NCBI GenBank assembly: GCA_030063045.1
Contig: JAQSEB010000203.1
Coordinates: 248,001-312,000, forward strand
Direction of reading: 5' to 3'
Source of the DNA: Pratylenchus scribneri
Taxonomy: Eukaryota > Nematoda > Chromadorea > Rhabditida > Pratylenchidae
DNA: 64,000 bases
Shown here in pieces: positions 1 through 11,742 of the stretch. Within the stretch, counting starts at the first letter, position 1. The number at the start of each line of letters is the position of its first letter. Both the position numbers and the translations under genes were made by a program. The notes under the pieces are model-generated. The model was not told the origin of the DNA. It did no database searches and saw nothing but the letters and a program-made list of their open reading frames with translations.

Positions 1-804
1 GTTGAGTAATGGAAGAATTTTTTGAACAAATTTCAATGCAGTTCCATCGAAGAACCTAGAATCTAAAATTGGAACTTTTAAAAATTCAAAAAATTAACTT
101 GAATTTAATTTGCTCAATTCCAATGATGTATTCAGGCGGATTTATGCTCGCAAAGGGAATCAACTCTTTTCCATTTTTCAGAATGCTTCGCGAATTGCCC
201 TCATCATCCCAGTCGTGTGAAAATTTTAATTTCTGAATTTTATGTGATTTTGCATTTTCATGCAATTTTGGCCAACAAAGAAGTTTGAATGTTTGGCTTG
301 AGAAGCTCATTGAGGAATCGGCCATTTCAATTCGCTTAATCCATTCTAGAACTTCGAAAATGCCAATTTGGAATAAATCTAATATTATAAAATTAAAAAT
401 TAATTTTTTTTCAATTTTACTTTTTTGCTGCCAATTTTGGTTTCTTAGAATCGAAATCGCTGGAACCTCCTCCCTCATGAGATCTTTTCATAGAATCCAA
501 ATTTGAAATGGTAATGGTTGATTCGGCCGATTTTTCCTGCTTAAGTTGAAATATTTTAAAAAAATTTATTATTCTTAAATATTTTAAAAATAAACTTATA
601 AATTAATTTCATATTTTTTCATTAAATTAATATCGGCAAGCTTACTTGGGGTTTTTCCGCTTTCAACATTTCATTTTCTTCCATCAATTTGTCAATTTGT
701 TCTTTCATTTTTCCATTTAATTTCTTCAATTCAACATTTTCTCCTTCAACTTTGTCCAATTTTTCTTTTAGAATATTGGCCAGATTTGAATTCTCCTCGG
801 ACAT
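1..804 (-). CDS. Partial or decayed gene with coiled-coil first exon (unidentified)
   Basis: The first exon (804 to about 648) starts with ATG and encodes about 52 residues of Leu/Lys/Glu-rich coiled coil, ending at a donor, CCAAG|GTAAGC-like. After an acceptor near 527 the next stretch has an open frame with a basic KKPKLAAKK run that looks like a nuclear localisation signal. A further exon-like stretch (about 375 to 108), read in another frame, encodes a Trp/Leu-rich region with no family I recognise. These frames do not join cleanly with ordinary splice sites, so this is either an incorrectly modelled gene or a decaying one. It may continue past the left edge. The coiled-coil start resembles the coiled coil of the F-box/SPRY gene at 1801-3526, which points away from it, so they could be a divergent related pair. 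Confidence is low beyond the first exon. Confidence 0.35.
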
Positions 805-1800
805 TTTTTCAAATATTCAATATAAAAATTTATCGAAAGAATTGAATTAAAATTCAAAAAAAATATTTCTAAATTATATTCTAATTGAAAAGCAATTAAT
901 TAAAAAATTAATTAAATGATAATTCATTAATTGAAAAATTCTACCATTCAAAAATAAATATTTATAAATTTGATGAATGAGAGGTTAAATGAAATGACGA
1001 ATTCTATTCATTGAATTTAAAACTGCATTTTCGTAGTCAACTTTTAATTTTAAATAGTCCAAAGTTGGGCATTGAATTGAAAAATTCAAAGACAAAGATC
1101 ATCATCATCACATTCATTCATGTGTATTTCTCTTTGTATATGAAGGGACAAAAATTAATTCAAATATTTTGCCTGAAACAATTTTCCCAAAGATTTTCAT
1201 CCTAAATTGCCTCCATCCACATCCATCCGCATTTTTGTCTCTTCAAATTGTAATAGTGAATAAGGCAGACTGATGAATTTTGCCTCAACCTGAATTTTTG
1301 ATGCTCTGAACTTTTTCCTTTTTATTTAATTTTTTGCACTATTGCCATTTTCTGAATAAGCCTATAGCAAAAAGACTTTGTTTCTTTTTTGATTGGCTGG
1401 GAAATTTTCATTAGTCAAAATAATTTTTGAATTAATTTTCCATTCGTTCTTTGACACAAAAATTTAGTTGAGGATTTGAATTTAAATTCTCTGCCTATGA
1501 AGAAGAATTGAAATGTATGAATGGAAGCAAAATTGTGCATTTTTCATTTATTTCTAATCTATTGCTGAGCAATTGGATGCAACAAATTTGGATTTGGTAT
1601 TTTTATTATCTTCCCATTCCATTTGAGTTAAATGATTTAACCAAATTTCATTTAAATTAATCTAATAAAAATAGAAAAATTCACAAAATAACTGAAAAAC
1701 GAATAAGTTTGTTAATTGTATAATTTTTAATTCTGCAACTTTTCCAGCATTTTATTATTTGCAGCATAATTTAGCCTTATCCAATTTGTTATCCCTCCTA
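805..1800. other. Intergenic region between divergent genes
   Basis: AT-rich sequence with no convincing coding stretch. A TTTGCAG acceptor-like site at about 1762, 39 bases before the ATG at 1801, could be a trans-splice acceptor for the downstream gene. Nothing else was recognised. Confidence 0.5.
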
Positions 1801-3526
1801 ATGTCGCCGCCGAAATTAAACCCATTTCTGTTTATATTAATTTTTCCCGTCGACATTATTCTCATATTTTCTGCCATTACATGGCTGATGATGAATGTGA
1901 TGTTTCGATTCATTCGTGGCATAATTTTCACCATCGATTTGGATGCCAAAAATAAAATTGACACTTGTCTTGAGCAAAATGTTGGACTGGAACATGAAAA
2001 TAAAAATTTAAAAGAAGAGAATGGAAAATTGAAGGAAAAAATGGCAAAAATGGAGGCATATATGAAGGAGGTGGGAAATTTTAAAATATATATTTAATTA
2101 ATATTTTAATATTAATTCAGCTAAAATCATCAATTCGACGTCGAGGAATGCCGGTTGAATTGCTGGTTGAATTGTTTGCTTCGTTGCCATTGAAAAATGC
2201 TTATGGCCTTTTGGAAAAAATGCCCAATGGTCTTTTAGCCAGGAATGTTCAAAAAATGATACAAAGCTTTAAAATGGTAAAATAATAAATTAAAAATATT
2301 TTAATGAATTTTTCAGACAATGAAGGAAAATACATGGAATTTGGAGGATTGTGGAACGAAATTGGCGATTTCCGAAGATGGATTTGTAATAAACCATATC
2401 GGTCCAATTGAAGGTATTTGAAAAATCCTCGAAATTTGAAATCGTGTTTTAAATTCATTTTTATTTTAAAGGAGAAAATTGTGCCCGTGCTTATTTTCCG
2501 ATTCCATCAATTAAATTTGCATCCAATAAGCCGAAATTTGTATCTTATTTTGAAGTAGAAATTCTCAAAGAAATATGGTATGATTTAAAAATTATATAAA
2601 TTTTTGTCTAAATTATTGCCATCAAATTGTATTTGAATAAAAATAAGGAAAATATTTAATTGGGCGAAAAAGATTTAAAATGGTTAAAAAATTATGGTTT
2701 AAGAGATTCATGTTTATCCTAGACTCCAAAACCATATAATATTTATTATTTAATCGATCTTTTCGTGACGCATCACTTGACTATGAATTACATAGGTTTA
2801 TCTTTTAGCCAATTCTAACTCAGTTTTGAACCAAAATCAGGTTTAAACCGCTTATTTCCATTAATATTTCCATAAGATGCGTTTTAACGAGCAATTGTAC
2901 AAATGATATCCTCAATTATATGTATTTATTTTAGCTACTCTTTTTACGCCATTTTCATCCTTTTTTGTCAAATTAAATATTAATATAAAAATAATTAATA
3001 ATAATAATTGCTTTTATCGACCAATAATCAATCATTTTTAGGGATGGCTGCATATGCATTGGATTTTGTTGCAAAAAATTCCCGTTGGAAAACAATTTAC
3101 TTGGAGATTTGAATAACTCGATTGGAATTGGGCTCAAAATAGGAATTTGGATTGATGGATTTGAAAATGTATTCGAAAATGACAATGGAATATTCAAGGA
3201 AGGAGATGTGATTGGCCTTGGCTTAATTCATCAGCCAAATTCATTGATGGAATGTTTTGCCACATTGAATGACAAATTGTTTGGTAAATTATATTCAAAA
3301 ATATTTCAAAAATAATAATTAAAAATGATTATTCATAAAAAAAAAACTATAATGTTATACAAATTTAGGGAAGGTTGCATTACCACCAAAATATGCCAAT
3401 CTCGAACTTTTCCCGGCTGTCAATCTGTTCCTTGCTAATGAGAGAATTCGAGCGAATTTTGGAAATGAAAAATGGCGTTTTAAACTATTCCAAGATGCTC
3501 TTGAAATTAATGCTCAAAATGCCTAA
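1801..3526 (+). CDS. F-box/SPRY-domain protein with N-terminal hydrophobic segment
   Basis: Six exons (1801-2070, 2121-2276, 2317-2413, 2472-2577, 3042-3283, 3369-3526) join in phase to a 342-residue protein. Residues 8-35 are strongly hydrophobic (a membrane anchor or uncleaved signal). Residues 55-90 form a coiled coil. Residues 93-135 resemble an F-box, starting with the motif MPVELLVELF. The rest is a SPRY/B30.2-type fold: a GDVIGLGL strand, a CFATLNDKLFGKVA turn and an RIRANFG end. F-box proteins usually bring substrates to SCF ubiquitin ligases through Skp1, and SPRY domains bind protein partners; SPRY proteins are widely expanded in plant-parasitic nematodes. The role here is inferred. 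The hydrophobic start is odd for an F-box protein and could be a mis-chosen first exon. The fourth intron, 464 bp, is much longer than the others. Confidence 0.8.
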
Positions 3527-4091
3527 AGAGAATTAAATGTTTTTATCTAACCTTTAAAGAAGCCATTTTCTTATCCTCAAACCTTTTTTGCACTTCCTAT
3601 CGAAATTAATCAAATCAAATTACGCTTTTAATTTTCTTCATTTAATTTTCATAAAACTTGGCTTCTTTTCCGTTTTGCGACACCCCTACCAAAAGTTATG
3701 TAAATCACATCTTAGGGGTAATTTTGAGTGCTGAACAAGAATATGTGCTTATTTTTGGCCTCAAAAATTAAGCAATTTGGGAATACCGAATCGAATCCCA
3801 ACCCAAAAATTTTTAGGACACCTTACTGACCTCTACTTTCGACTTCCTCTTGTGATTATGTCCTAAAGATTCCTAGAAATATCAAATCTTGTCCCTAAAG
3901 AATACATTAAGAACAGATTATGCGGGTAAAAATGAAAGGAAAAAATCAGAAAAAGGATTTTTCATTATTAAGCAGTTCAGGACGATGTCGCGAAATTAAT
4001 TTAATTTACAATTTAAGTTAGAAAATTTCTTTATTTCTTAGATTACAATCAAAAAATGCAAAAATAATTTGAATAAAATCATTGTGCTTAT
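3527..4091. other. Intergenic, nothing recognised
   Basis: AT-rich spacer between convergent genes. No open frame, repeat or RNA gene was identified. Confidence 0.5.
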
Positions 4092-7000
4092 TTAATCAAG
4101 CGGATCATTCGGTTCTTCAGCCGCCTGATTGTATTCAATCGAATTATAGCAAGTACCATAATTATTCAATCCCTTATTGCCAATGCATTCTGAATTCGGA
4201 TAACATTCCAAATTTACATAGCATTCTTCGCCATGCATAAGAAAGTTGACTTTTCGGCATTCCCCAGATGTAATGTCACAAATCTCGTCGAAGCGACATT
4301 CAAAATCACGCTGGCATGAAATGCCCCGCTTATCCGGTCCGGAACCATCCCTCGTTGGCGAATTAGTAGTTGCCATTTTGCAACGTCGAATATAATCACA
4401 ATCCCATATATACTCACTTCTCTCTTTTTTCAATTGTTTACAACAAGCTTTTATTGCTCGTTCCCTTTCTTCAGAGAGTTCATGTTTGAATGCGCAAGTG
4501 GTCATTTCCTCCTTAGCTAAAATTTATTTTTATGGAGAAATTCATTTTTAAAATACAAACTTACTCATTTTTGAACAAAACTCTTGTTGCCAAAAATTTC
4601 CACAACGTGAACCATATTTGCATTGACTGCTATGTGTACAATTTCCATCCTCTGGCACATCATAATCAATCATTACGTCGGAATCGGAAGATGAATTCAG
4701 CAATTGAAAAACTATAAATTTAAAGGAAATTTGATGAGAATCAAATAATCGCCACCCTCTCCCAAGAATTCCTTTATTCAAAATTCTTTTATTTCTCTTG
4801 AATATTCTATATCTAGTATCTACTCTTCATAAAAAAAACCCTGCATAGATATTCTATATCTATTCTTCAAAAAAAGCCTAAAATCTGTATTGTAATTTAT
4901 ATCATTTTCCTCTAAAATAAATTTGATGCGATCTTTTCTTTAATAAATTTAGAAAAAAAATTTTAATATTTATATCTCATATGGAGCTAAATTATGGCTT
5001 AAAGATATATTTTAAGAAACGCTCAATATCCCCTTAGGTGTAATTTTATTAAAAATATTCCCTTAAAAGTTATTAACGCAAACCTAAATATTAAATAAAT
5101 ATGCTATTATAAATATTTTATTTGCGCCTTCTTATTTAATTTGTATACTTGAAAATTATTGAACTTATATTTTAATATTTTTTGTATTTCTTTTTCTTTA
5201 TCTCAAATTTGCTACTAGAATTATTTTTATCTTACAGGAAAATTTATTACCAAACTTACCATTTTTATCTGTTTCGTATGTATCTTGTGCAGAATTTTGG
5301 GTTAATTGGGTTTCTTTTTTCTTAGTGCCTTCTAACAATTTTACTTCTTCTATAATTTGTCCAGTGCTTCGTAGCATTTGGCCTTTGTCCAAATCAATTT
5401 GAATACCAGTGTCTTCAAAAATTCCGTCTGGGACCTGTTACATGAATGTGAATGTAAATCTTTTTTTTTGGCATTCATTCGACCTGATCTGGGCCAATGG
5501 GAATTGCAAATTTTAAATGACCGAGCATTCCACGTTCCGTACAATAATGAGAAATTTCCAATTGCAAATGATATTTATTCGTTTTAAGATCCCTTTGTAA
5601 AGCATGATAATAAAGATAGCATAATTTGTCATCAAAATCCATGTATTTAAATTTTTCCTATAGAAATAAATTTAATAAATTGATAAAATTTTCATCTTAT
5701 TATTCGCATTTTTATAATATATTTAACATAAATTATTTAAAAAAAAAGATAAACTCACAAAATATGTGTTTTTATCCCAAAATTTAGGAACTTCTTCTGG
5801 AAATGGATATCTGATTTCACCATCCAATTGTGCGCCTCCAATAATTGCGGAAATAAAAAATTTTCCCTCTTTCATTTTATCTTTATATTCACTGAAATTG
5901 AAAAATATTTTAAAAAAATATTAATTCATATTTGTTATAAATCTAAATTTCTAACCAATTGAATTCCCTAATTTTTCTTTATTAATTTCATACACTAATG
6001 TTGCATTCAGAATTGGGCATCTTCTTGAGAAACGTGACAATCGTCGTTCCACTGAATATTGCACTAATTTCACGGAATAGCCCATTCCGACCAAATCCAT
6101 ATTCGATTTAATGTCTTCACTGATTGAGCATTTCAATTGGCCTTCAGCCAAATAAAGCAGCCAATCTATAAGATATTAATATTTAGAAATATTGACTATT
6201 AAAAAATTCGACATTTTAAATTATAAAATATTTAATTTGATTGAATTGTAGTAGGAACTTTGAAAAGAGAATTGAAAATATTTAATATATAATACTATGT
6301 TATTTAATGAATATTGGATTATTATTTTCCTAATTTTATAAATTCTTCTTTTGACATGATTTAAAATTTAAAGTTGAAAGATGATTATTCTTCAATTTTG
6401 GGTTTAGAGTAAAATAACAAATTTATTGATGCTAGGCCTAATAATTTATAAGATTTTGATTAAGATCTGGAATTAGTAGAAGACATAATAAGTATAAAAA
6501 AACATAAAAATTTGTCCATTGTCGCATCAACAAAATAATCAACCTTTTCGTCGATTCCGCACTCTTTTGTTGGGCATTTTGTAGTCCAACCCATTAAAAA
6601 AATATGCCTTTGAGCAATATTTCAGCAAATCATATTCTTCTGTCTCTGTTGCTTTACGATGAAAATCGTAGAGACATTGTGGTGACTAAATAATTTAAAG
6701 AATTTGAAGATTTAATTTACGCACATTAGATGGCGGATTGTATGTCCCATTTGCTAAACGCCAAGTGAATACATCGGACCCATCATCGGCAGAATGAATT
6801 GGACAAAAAGCATAAAAATGTTTCATCATCTTCTTTTTCTCCTCATTTTTGTAAATTGGTCTGCGTTCATAGCGACAATTGTCCCATTTCCAATTATTCA
6901 ATTGGGCTTGATTTTTATGAAGTACGGAATCTGTATTAATGAAAACAAAGAAGAAATTTGAATAATAATTTGTACAAAATAACCTTTAAGTTGTCCAAAT

Positions 7001-7827
7001 TCGCAAAATGCTGCCCCATTTTCAGTTTGATTAAAGCGGATGAGCATATTTGGTTGATCGTTCCCATAAAAGAAGGACATTTTTGTTTGCGGATAATAGT
7101 GTGGGCCAATGACGGTAACATTTTTCTTAAAGATGTTCAAGACTAACAAGTCGGGACCCGTTTCATCGGGATCCGGCATCGTTTGGGATTCCAAATTTAG
7201 ATAGGAGACGGCAAGGAAGGCCTATATTTATGAAGAATGTGAATTTAAAAGAGTAGAAATTTTCCCCATCTTGGAAAAATTTGCGAAAAATAATTATTTT
7301 AAATTTTCAAATAGATATGAGATTTGGGTTAAATAATTTTGATATCATTTTATAATCTTTTTTATTTAGATTTTTTGATTAGAGTAAGAAAGAATTGGAA
7401 TTGGTTGTCCGAAAAAAATTGCGAAGAGTTATGACAAAAAGGCAAAGAGAACAACATTTGACATTTTTGTTTTGGCTATATCATTCAGTAGGCTAATTAA
7501 TTTTTGATGCATCATTTTGAATGGCATATTAGCTCAATGTTATAATTTTATTAATAGCTAGAAAAATGTCCAATAATTAAATAATTTTCTTGTTAAAACC
7601 CCCGCCTTTGACAAATCCCATCGCAAATTGTGTATCATCTTAAATTGCCATTCTGAATCCATTTCGCTGCCATTGTACAACTTTTTGCTGCCCACTGGGA
7701 TTTGCGATGTGTTGTTAGGCTCGTTCTTTAATTGGTCTTCATCTGTTTCCTTTTGGCCAACAGCAGTGGAGGCAAGTAAAATGATAAAGAAAATTAATAA
7801 AAAATAAATTGAATTAGGAGGAGGCAT
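4092..7827 (-). CDS. Secreted multi-exon protein with Cys-rich EB-like C-terminus
   Basis: Ten exons on the minus strand (7827-7600, 7221-6984, 6930-6725, 6685-6544, 6165-5956, 5880-5759, 5657-5484, 5434-5260, 4711-4565, 4516-4092) join in phase to about 688 residues. A clear signal peptide (hydrophobic residues 7-22, likely cut after AVG/Q at about 24-25) and several N-x-S/T sites point to a secreted glycoprotein. The middle has scattered cysteines and no family I recognise. The last two exons are Cys-rich, with repeated C-x(5)-C-type spacing such as CQRDFECRFDEIC, which looks like an EB or dickkopf-type cysteine module. The start of exon 6 is uncertain: the textbook TTTCAG at 5892 breaks phase, while an AAAG 11 bases on restores it. 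The last exon contains no intron signal. Function is unknown; secretion is well supported, and the domain name is only a resemblance. Confidence 0.75.
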
Positions 7828-8597
7828 ATTTGGATGTGAATTTTTTTAGGAAGGAATTTTTGATGAATGAATAAATATTTTTCAATTTTTCTTCATTTTT
7901 ATCTAGCAATTTTCCACGTATTCTTCACCACGTCAATAGATATCAATTTGAATTAATTTAACCAATTTTAGATGGTTTATATTTTAATAGTAAATAATAT
8001 TTTAGAAAATACATTTCAGGAATAAATTTGATGATTTTTTATTTTTCTTTTTAGGGTTTAAGAATTTTTTACTTTTTAATATAAAATATCAATTTAATTT
8101 TAAATATTTTTCACCCTGCTGTTGTCTACTTTTTGTGCTCTGCTTTTATGGGAAAAAACGAAGAGTTTTATAAAATATCATATGTAATTTTTTTTAATTT
8201 AATATTTTATCTAAAATAGTTACTTGGCCAGAGTTGTAACTTAAAAAGTGGCCGAATGTGATTGGTGGTTGTGTGACATAATTTGGGATACTCTGATATT
8301 AATTTCATGGTTGCCTAAAAATATTTGCAAGCCCCAAATTATAAAAAAATTGGAAATTAGTTTAATATAAAATTTATCTTTCAGAAAATAGTTGATGAAA
8401 AAATGATACATAGCAGAGGATAGATTTGAGGAGGGAAAAACTTTTGGATTTTGAAAAACAAAATCTCAAAATAAAAACCTCCAAGGAAAAAAAGCATATT
8501 ACAAAAAAGATTAATGAAATGGAAGAATATTATAAGAAGAATATTATAATATTGGAGCCGGTTGGGTCGGCACTTTGTGTCCTGAGGACTGAAGGGC
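7828..8597. other. Intergenic, nothing recognised
   Basis: Upstream of the secreted gene at 4092-7827 and downstream of the small Cys-rich gene. AT-rich; the open frames seen here on both strands are antisense to, or in the 3' flank of, the 8598-8958 gene. No repeat or RNA gene was seen. Confidence 0.45.
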
Positions 8598-8958
8598 TTA
8601 TTGACCTCGTCGTTGGTTTGGATGAAAGAAAGGTGGCAGATTTTCATGACCATGCCAATTACTTTGGCAAGATGGAAGTACATGCATTTGAGGAACCCAT
8701 TCACAAGAAGGTCTGTGGGCATTGCAACTTACTTCAGTAGTGCACAATTCGCAATTTGTTGGGCCACAACTTCCTTCGATGATCCCTTTATGGAAAAATA
8801 TTTTTTAAAGTTAAAAATTTTAAAAAATTACGAGTATCTGCCTCAGTCTCCGATATTTGCTTAAGTGGTTTCCTCCTACTACTCCTTGGAGCCGGTACAA
8901 TTTGGACAAAAGCCAAAATAATAATCATAAAAATTGCATTTTTATTAAATGTTTCCAT
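8598..8958 (-). CDS. Small secreted cysteine-rich protein (104 aa)
   Basis: Two short exons, 8958-8832 and 8785-8598, joined over a 46-base intron (donor GTAATT, acceptor ATAAAG), give 104 residues. Residues 1-24 form a signal peptide with an isoleucine-rich core, probably cut after VPA. A basic stretch follows (RSSRRK), which could be a propeptide cleavage or nuclear localisation motif. The C-terminal half has six cysteines, in a pattern C-x4-C-x2-C-x5-C-x6-C followed by one more about 11 residues on, consistent with three disulphides. A second possible intron (GTAAGT...CACAG, 20 bases) inside exon 2 is too short to be real and is read through. No family is recognised. Size, secretion and cysteine content fit a secreted effector or defence-type peptide, but that is inference. 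Confidence 0.6.
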
Positions 8959-9983
8959 TTTCGAATAATTTGGAAAAAATCTATTGATTAACTGAAAAAT
9001 TTTCCTTTAGAAAGTTTGATTTGTATTTTATAAGTAAAATTGAATTAAAGAAATGCATATCACAGGTTTAAAATAGGAAAGCCGAATGTTCTATAGAATT
9101 TGAATTAAATTTTAATGAAGGAAAATTTGTTTAGAAAGAATACCCAAAAATATTTTCTAATTCGACTATTTTATCCTTCTTTTTATGAACTATAAATGAC
9201 ATCATTCCAATTTCCAACCTCATCCTCAACCTTTCTTCTCAACATTGTATTCAAACCTTTTATGATCTATGCTTGGTTTACGATCATATATCACATATCA
9301 CCCCTAGCCCCTAACCTAGATCCGATTTTTAAACCCTTTTCCCATTTGACATCGCTTAATGGGAAAATAAGATTCGCTTCTTGATTTTAAATTGGGTGAA
9401 TGTAACAAAATTAATTTTAGCAAGAATTAATTTTAAAATTGGAATACTATTTAATATAAAATTTTACGTTACATCCGTCCACCAATTCACACCATCGGCG
9501 GCTTACATATAAATTAGTCGAAAAGGGAGAGGGAGTACATTTTATCAATTATCAATTACCATAAAAATTATTAATGTGAATTAAGAATAGCCGAAAATAT
9601 TAAATGATTATTTAAAGAGAATGAAAGGAGATTTTCATGTTTATTTAAATTATAAAATTGTTGAATTTTGATCAAAGTCAATTGTAAGTAATAAATTAAA
9701 GAAAAATTATTCAAAAATGGTTGAATTTTAAGTTATTATCCATGTGATTGTTGGGAAAGAAGATTTTCAAGTGTATTTAAATTATAAAATTCATGAATTT
9801 AGATCAAAGTCAATTGTAGGTAATATGATTAAATAAAATGATTGGAAATGGTTGAATTTTAAGATTATCCACGTGATTTGTTAGTTTGTATTTTCATCAT
9901 TCATCTGTTTCCGTTTTTCAATTATTCTCATTTTTCTCATTCTTCTTCGTTTATCCGTCTCAATGTCCGGCGGATTGTTGGTC
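8959..9983. other. Intergenic with imperfect tandem duplication
   Basis: No gene was recognised. Two imperfect copies of about 110-130 bases (about 9637-9745 and 9769-9875) share the core ATCAAAGTCAATTGTA, followed by a diverged GTTGAATTTTAAG segment. The rest is AT-rich and unremarkable. Confidence 0.5.
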
Positions 9984-9991
9984 CTTGGTAG

Positions 9992-11189
9992 TAGGGTTGG
10001 ACCCCGGCGCCCGGGGAAGGATTTTCGGGGACGGGGAATTGCGGGGAGTCAAGCTTCGGGGACGGGGACGGGGAGAGCTTCGCGGGGAGGGGAACGGGGA
10101 CGGGGACGGGGACCCCGAAATTTCGGGGAATTTGCCTTTTTGAAAAAAAATTTTTTTTTCATCTTTCAAAAAAATTTTTTATTTCTAAAATTTTTCTGAT
10201 TGTTTAATAAATAAATAAATTGCATAAAATTGGATGATTTTTAAATATTTTATAACAAAAGACGGACCATTTCTTCATCCGAAATTTGTTCCAAAATAGG
10301 CTCATCATCCAATCATGGCTCCATTTCTTTGGTTTTTTTCCACCAAAAATTATTCGAAATTAAATTTGCCTTCGCCAACAGCAAATTTTTAACTGTGATT
10401 GTATGGAGCCAGAATTGTTGAAAAAATTTTTAGCCCAAATAGCCGCGCAGCGAAAAATTAGATCAAAATTTGGCCATGCAAGTAAAAAATTGGAAGAAAA
10501 ATGGCCAAACAAACATCATCAATTTTTTAAAGAAATTTTTAAAAATATGGCATTTATAAGGCAAATTAAAAATTAGGCAAAAAAATAAAACAATTCCTCG
10601 AAAATATATTGCAAATTCCATAAAAATTTGGTAAGTATTTTGGTAACTCTGGTCTCCTATTCCCTTTGCCTTTTCTTGGTTAAAGATAAAATTTGGCATT
10701 ATCTTACCAAGATGGCAAAATAAGACAAAACGGATAACTGTTTTCGAATTCTCTGACTTCGATTACCCCTGAGCACAAATATGTGAATGAAAAGGGAAAT
10801 TAAAAATTTTTTATTAAAAATGGGAAGAACGAACTCTGTATATGCTGTACTATCTATTAACATTAACCAGCTTACTCTTTTAAAATTATATAGGAAATAT
10901 TTTTAATAAAATTAGGAATTTGAGTGAAAAAAAATTAAAAGAAGATTATTTTTCCTTAAAAATAACAATTTTCATACACGAAAATAGAGAAAAAAAAATG
11001 ATTTTTTAGTTGAATTTCTTTAAAAAAATTTCCCCGAAATTTCGGGGTCCCCGGCCGGGGAGAAGCTCCACGGGGAGGGATTCGGGGACGGGGAATATTC
11101 ATTTTCGGGGACGGGGACGGGGGACGGGGGCAAAAAAGCCCGGGGACGGGGGGGGAACGGGGACGGGGAGGGGACGGGGGCCAACCCTA
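9992..11189. mobile_element. hAT-like non-autonomous element, 1198 bp, GC-rich ends
   Basis: Terminal inverted repeats TAGGGTTGG and CCAACCCTA are flanked by a perfect 8-base direct repeat CTTGGTAG (9984-9991 and 11190-11197). An 8 bp target duplication is the hAT hallmark. Both ends are made of GGGGACGGGGA-type iterations (10003-10130 and 11036-11180) in inverse orientation, so the ends could fold back on each other. The AT-rich centre has no transposase frame; open frames at the ends are low-complexity Arg/Gly/Pro artefacts of the repeats. It shares the TAGGGTT end with the elements at 28028-28490 and 39786-40249. The family name rests on the duplication length and end sequence only. Confidence 0.75.
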
Positions 11190-11364
11190 CTTGGTAGTAG
11201 AGTGTTTGCCGGTTGCCGCTGCCATCGATTGGGTGAAATTGAGCTTTTGGCCGGAACAATATCCCAATTGGCACATCATGGGATTGATCTCTTCCACAAA
11301 AATTTCGCTCAAACGTGTGCACCATGTATGGACCTTAGAATTAAATTATTAAACTATTGAGCTT

Positions 11365-11718
11365 ATTAGCGTCTCGGCCATTAGCCTATCAGCGATTTTG
11401 AAGAGCCATAGCTCATCAGCCAATTAACAATTTAAATGATCTAAAGTGCTTTTAATAGCCCCAAGTATTGCCTATTCATTGGTATAATGATCATCCAAAA
11501 ATGTAATTTTTTGACCAAAATGCCAACGTTTTTGTATCTACAGCCATATTTTGGCCAAAACTTTACAGTTTTGGATGATCAATAAACCAATGAATAGACA
11601 ATAGAAATAGACAATAATTAGGGCTATAAAATGCACTTTAAAATATTTAAATTCGTTAATTGGTTGATGAATTACGGTTGGTCAAAATCGTTGAGATGCT
11701 AGTGGCAGATACGCTGAT
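11365..11718. repeat. Inverted-repeat (foldback) element
   Basis: The two halves are diverged inverted copies: the left half contains CCAATTAAC, AGTGCTTTTAATAGCCC and CCTATTCATTGG, and the right half has their complements in reverse order. No clear target duplication was found. The ends are placed to within about 10 bases. It lies just downstream of the PBC gene. Confidence 0.55.
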
Positions 11719-11742
11719 GTCCCTCTCCATTTTTAAAACTGT

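Noticed and set aside
8426..8740. Plus-strand frame of about 100 codons
   Set aside because: It is antisense to the two-exon secreted Cys-rich gene and has no splice or domain support.
9960..10199. Open frames rich in Arg/Gly/Pro on both strands at the ends of the GC-rich element
   Set aside because: They arise from GGGGACGGGGA iterations, overlap in all frames and lie in element ends.
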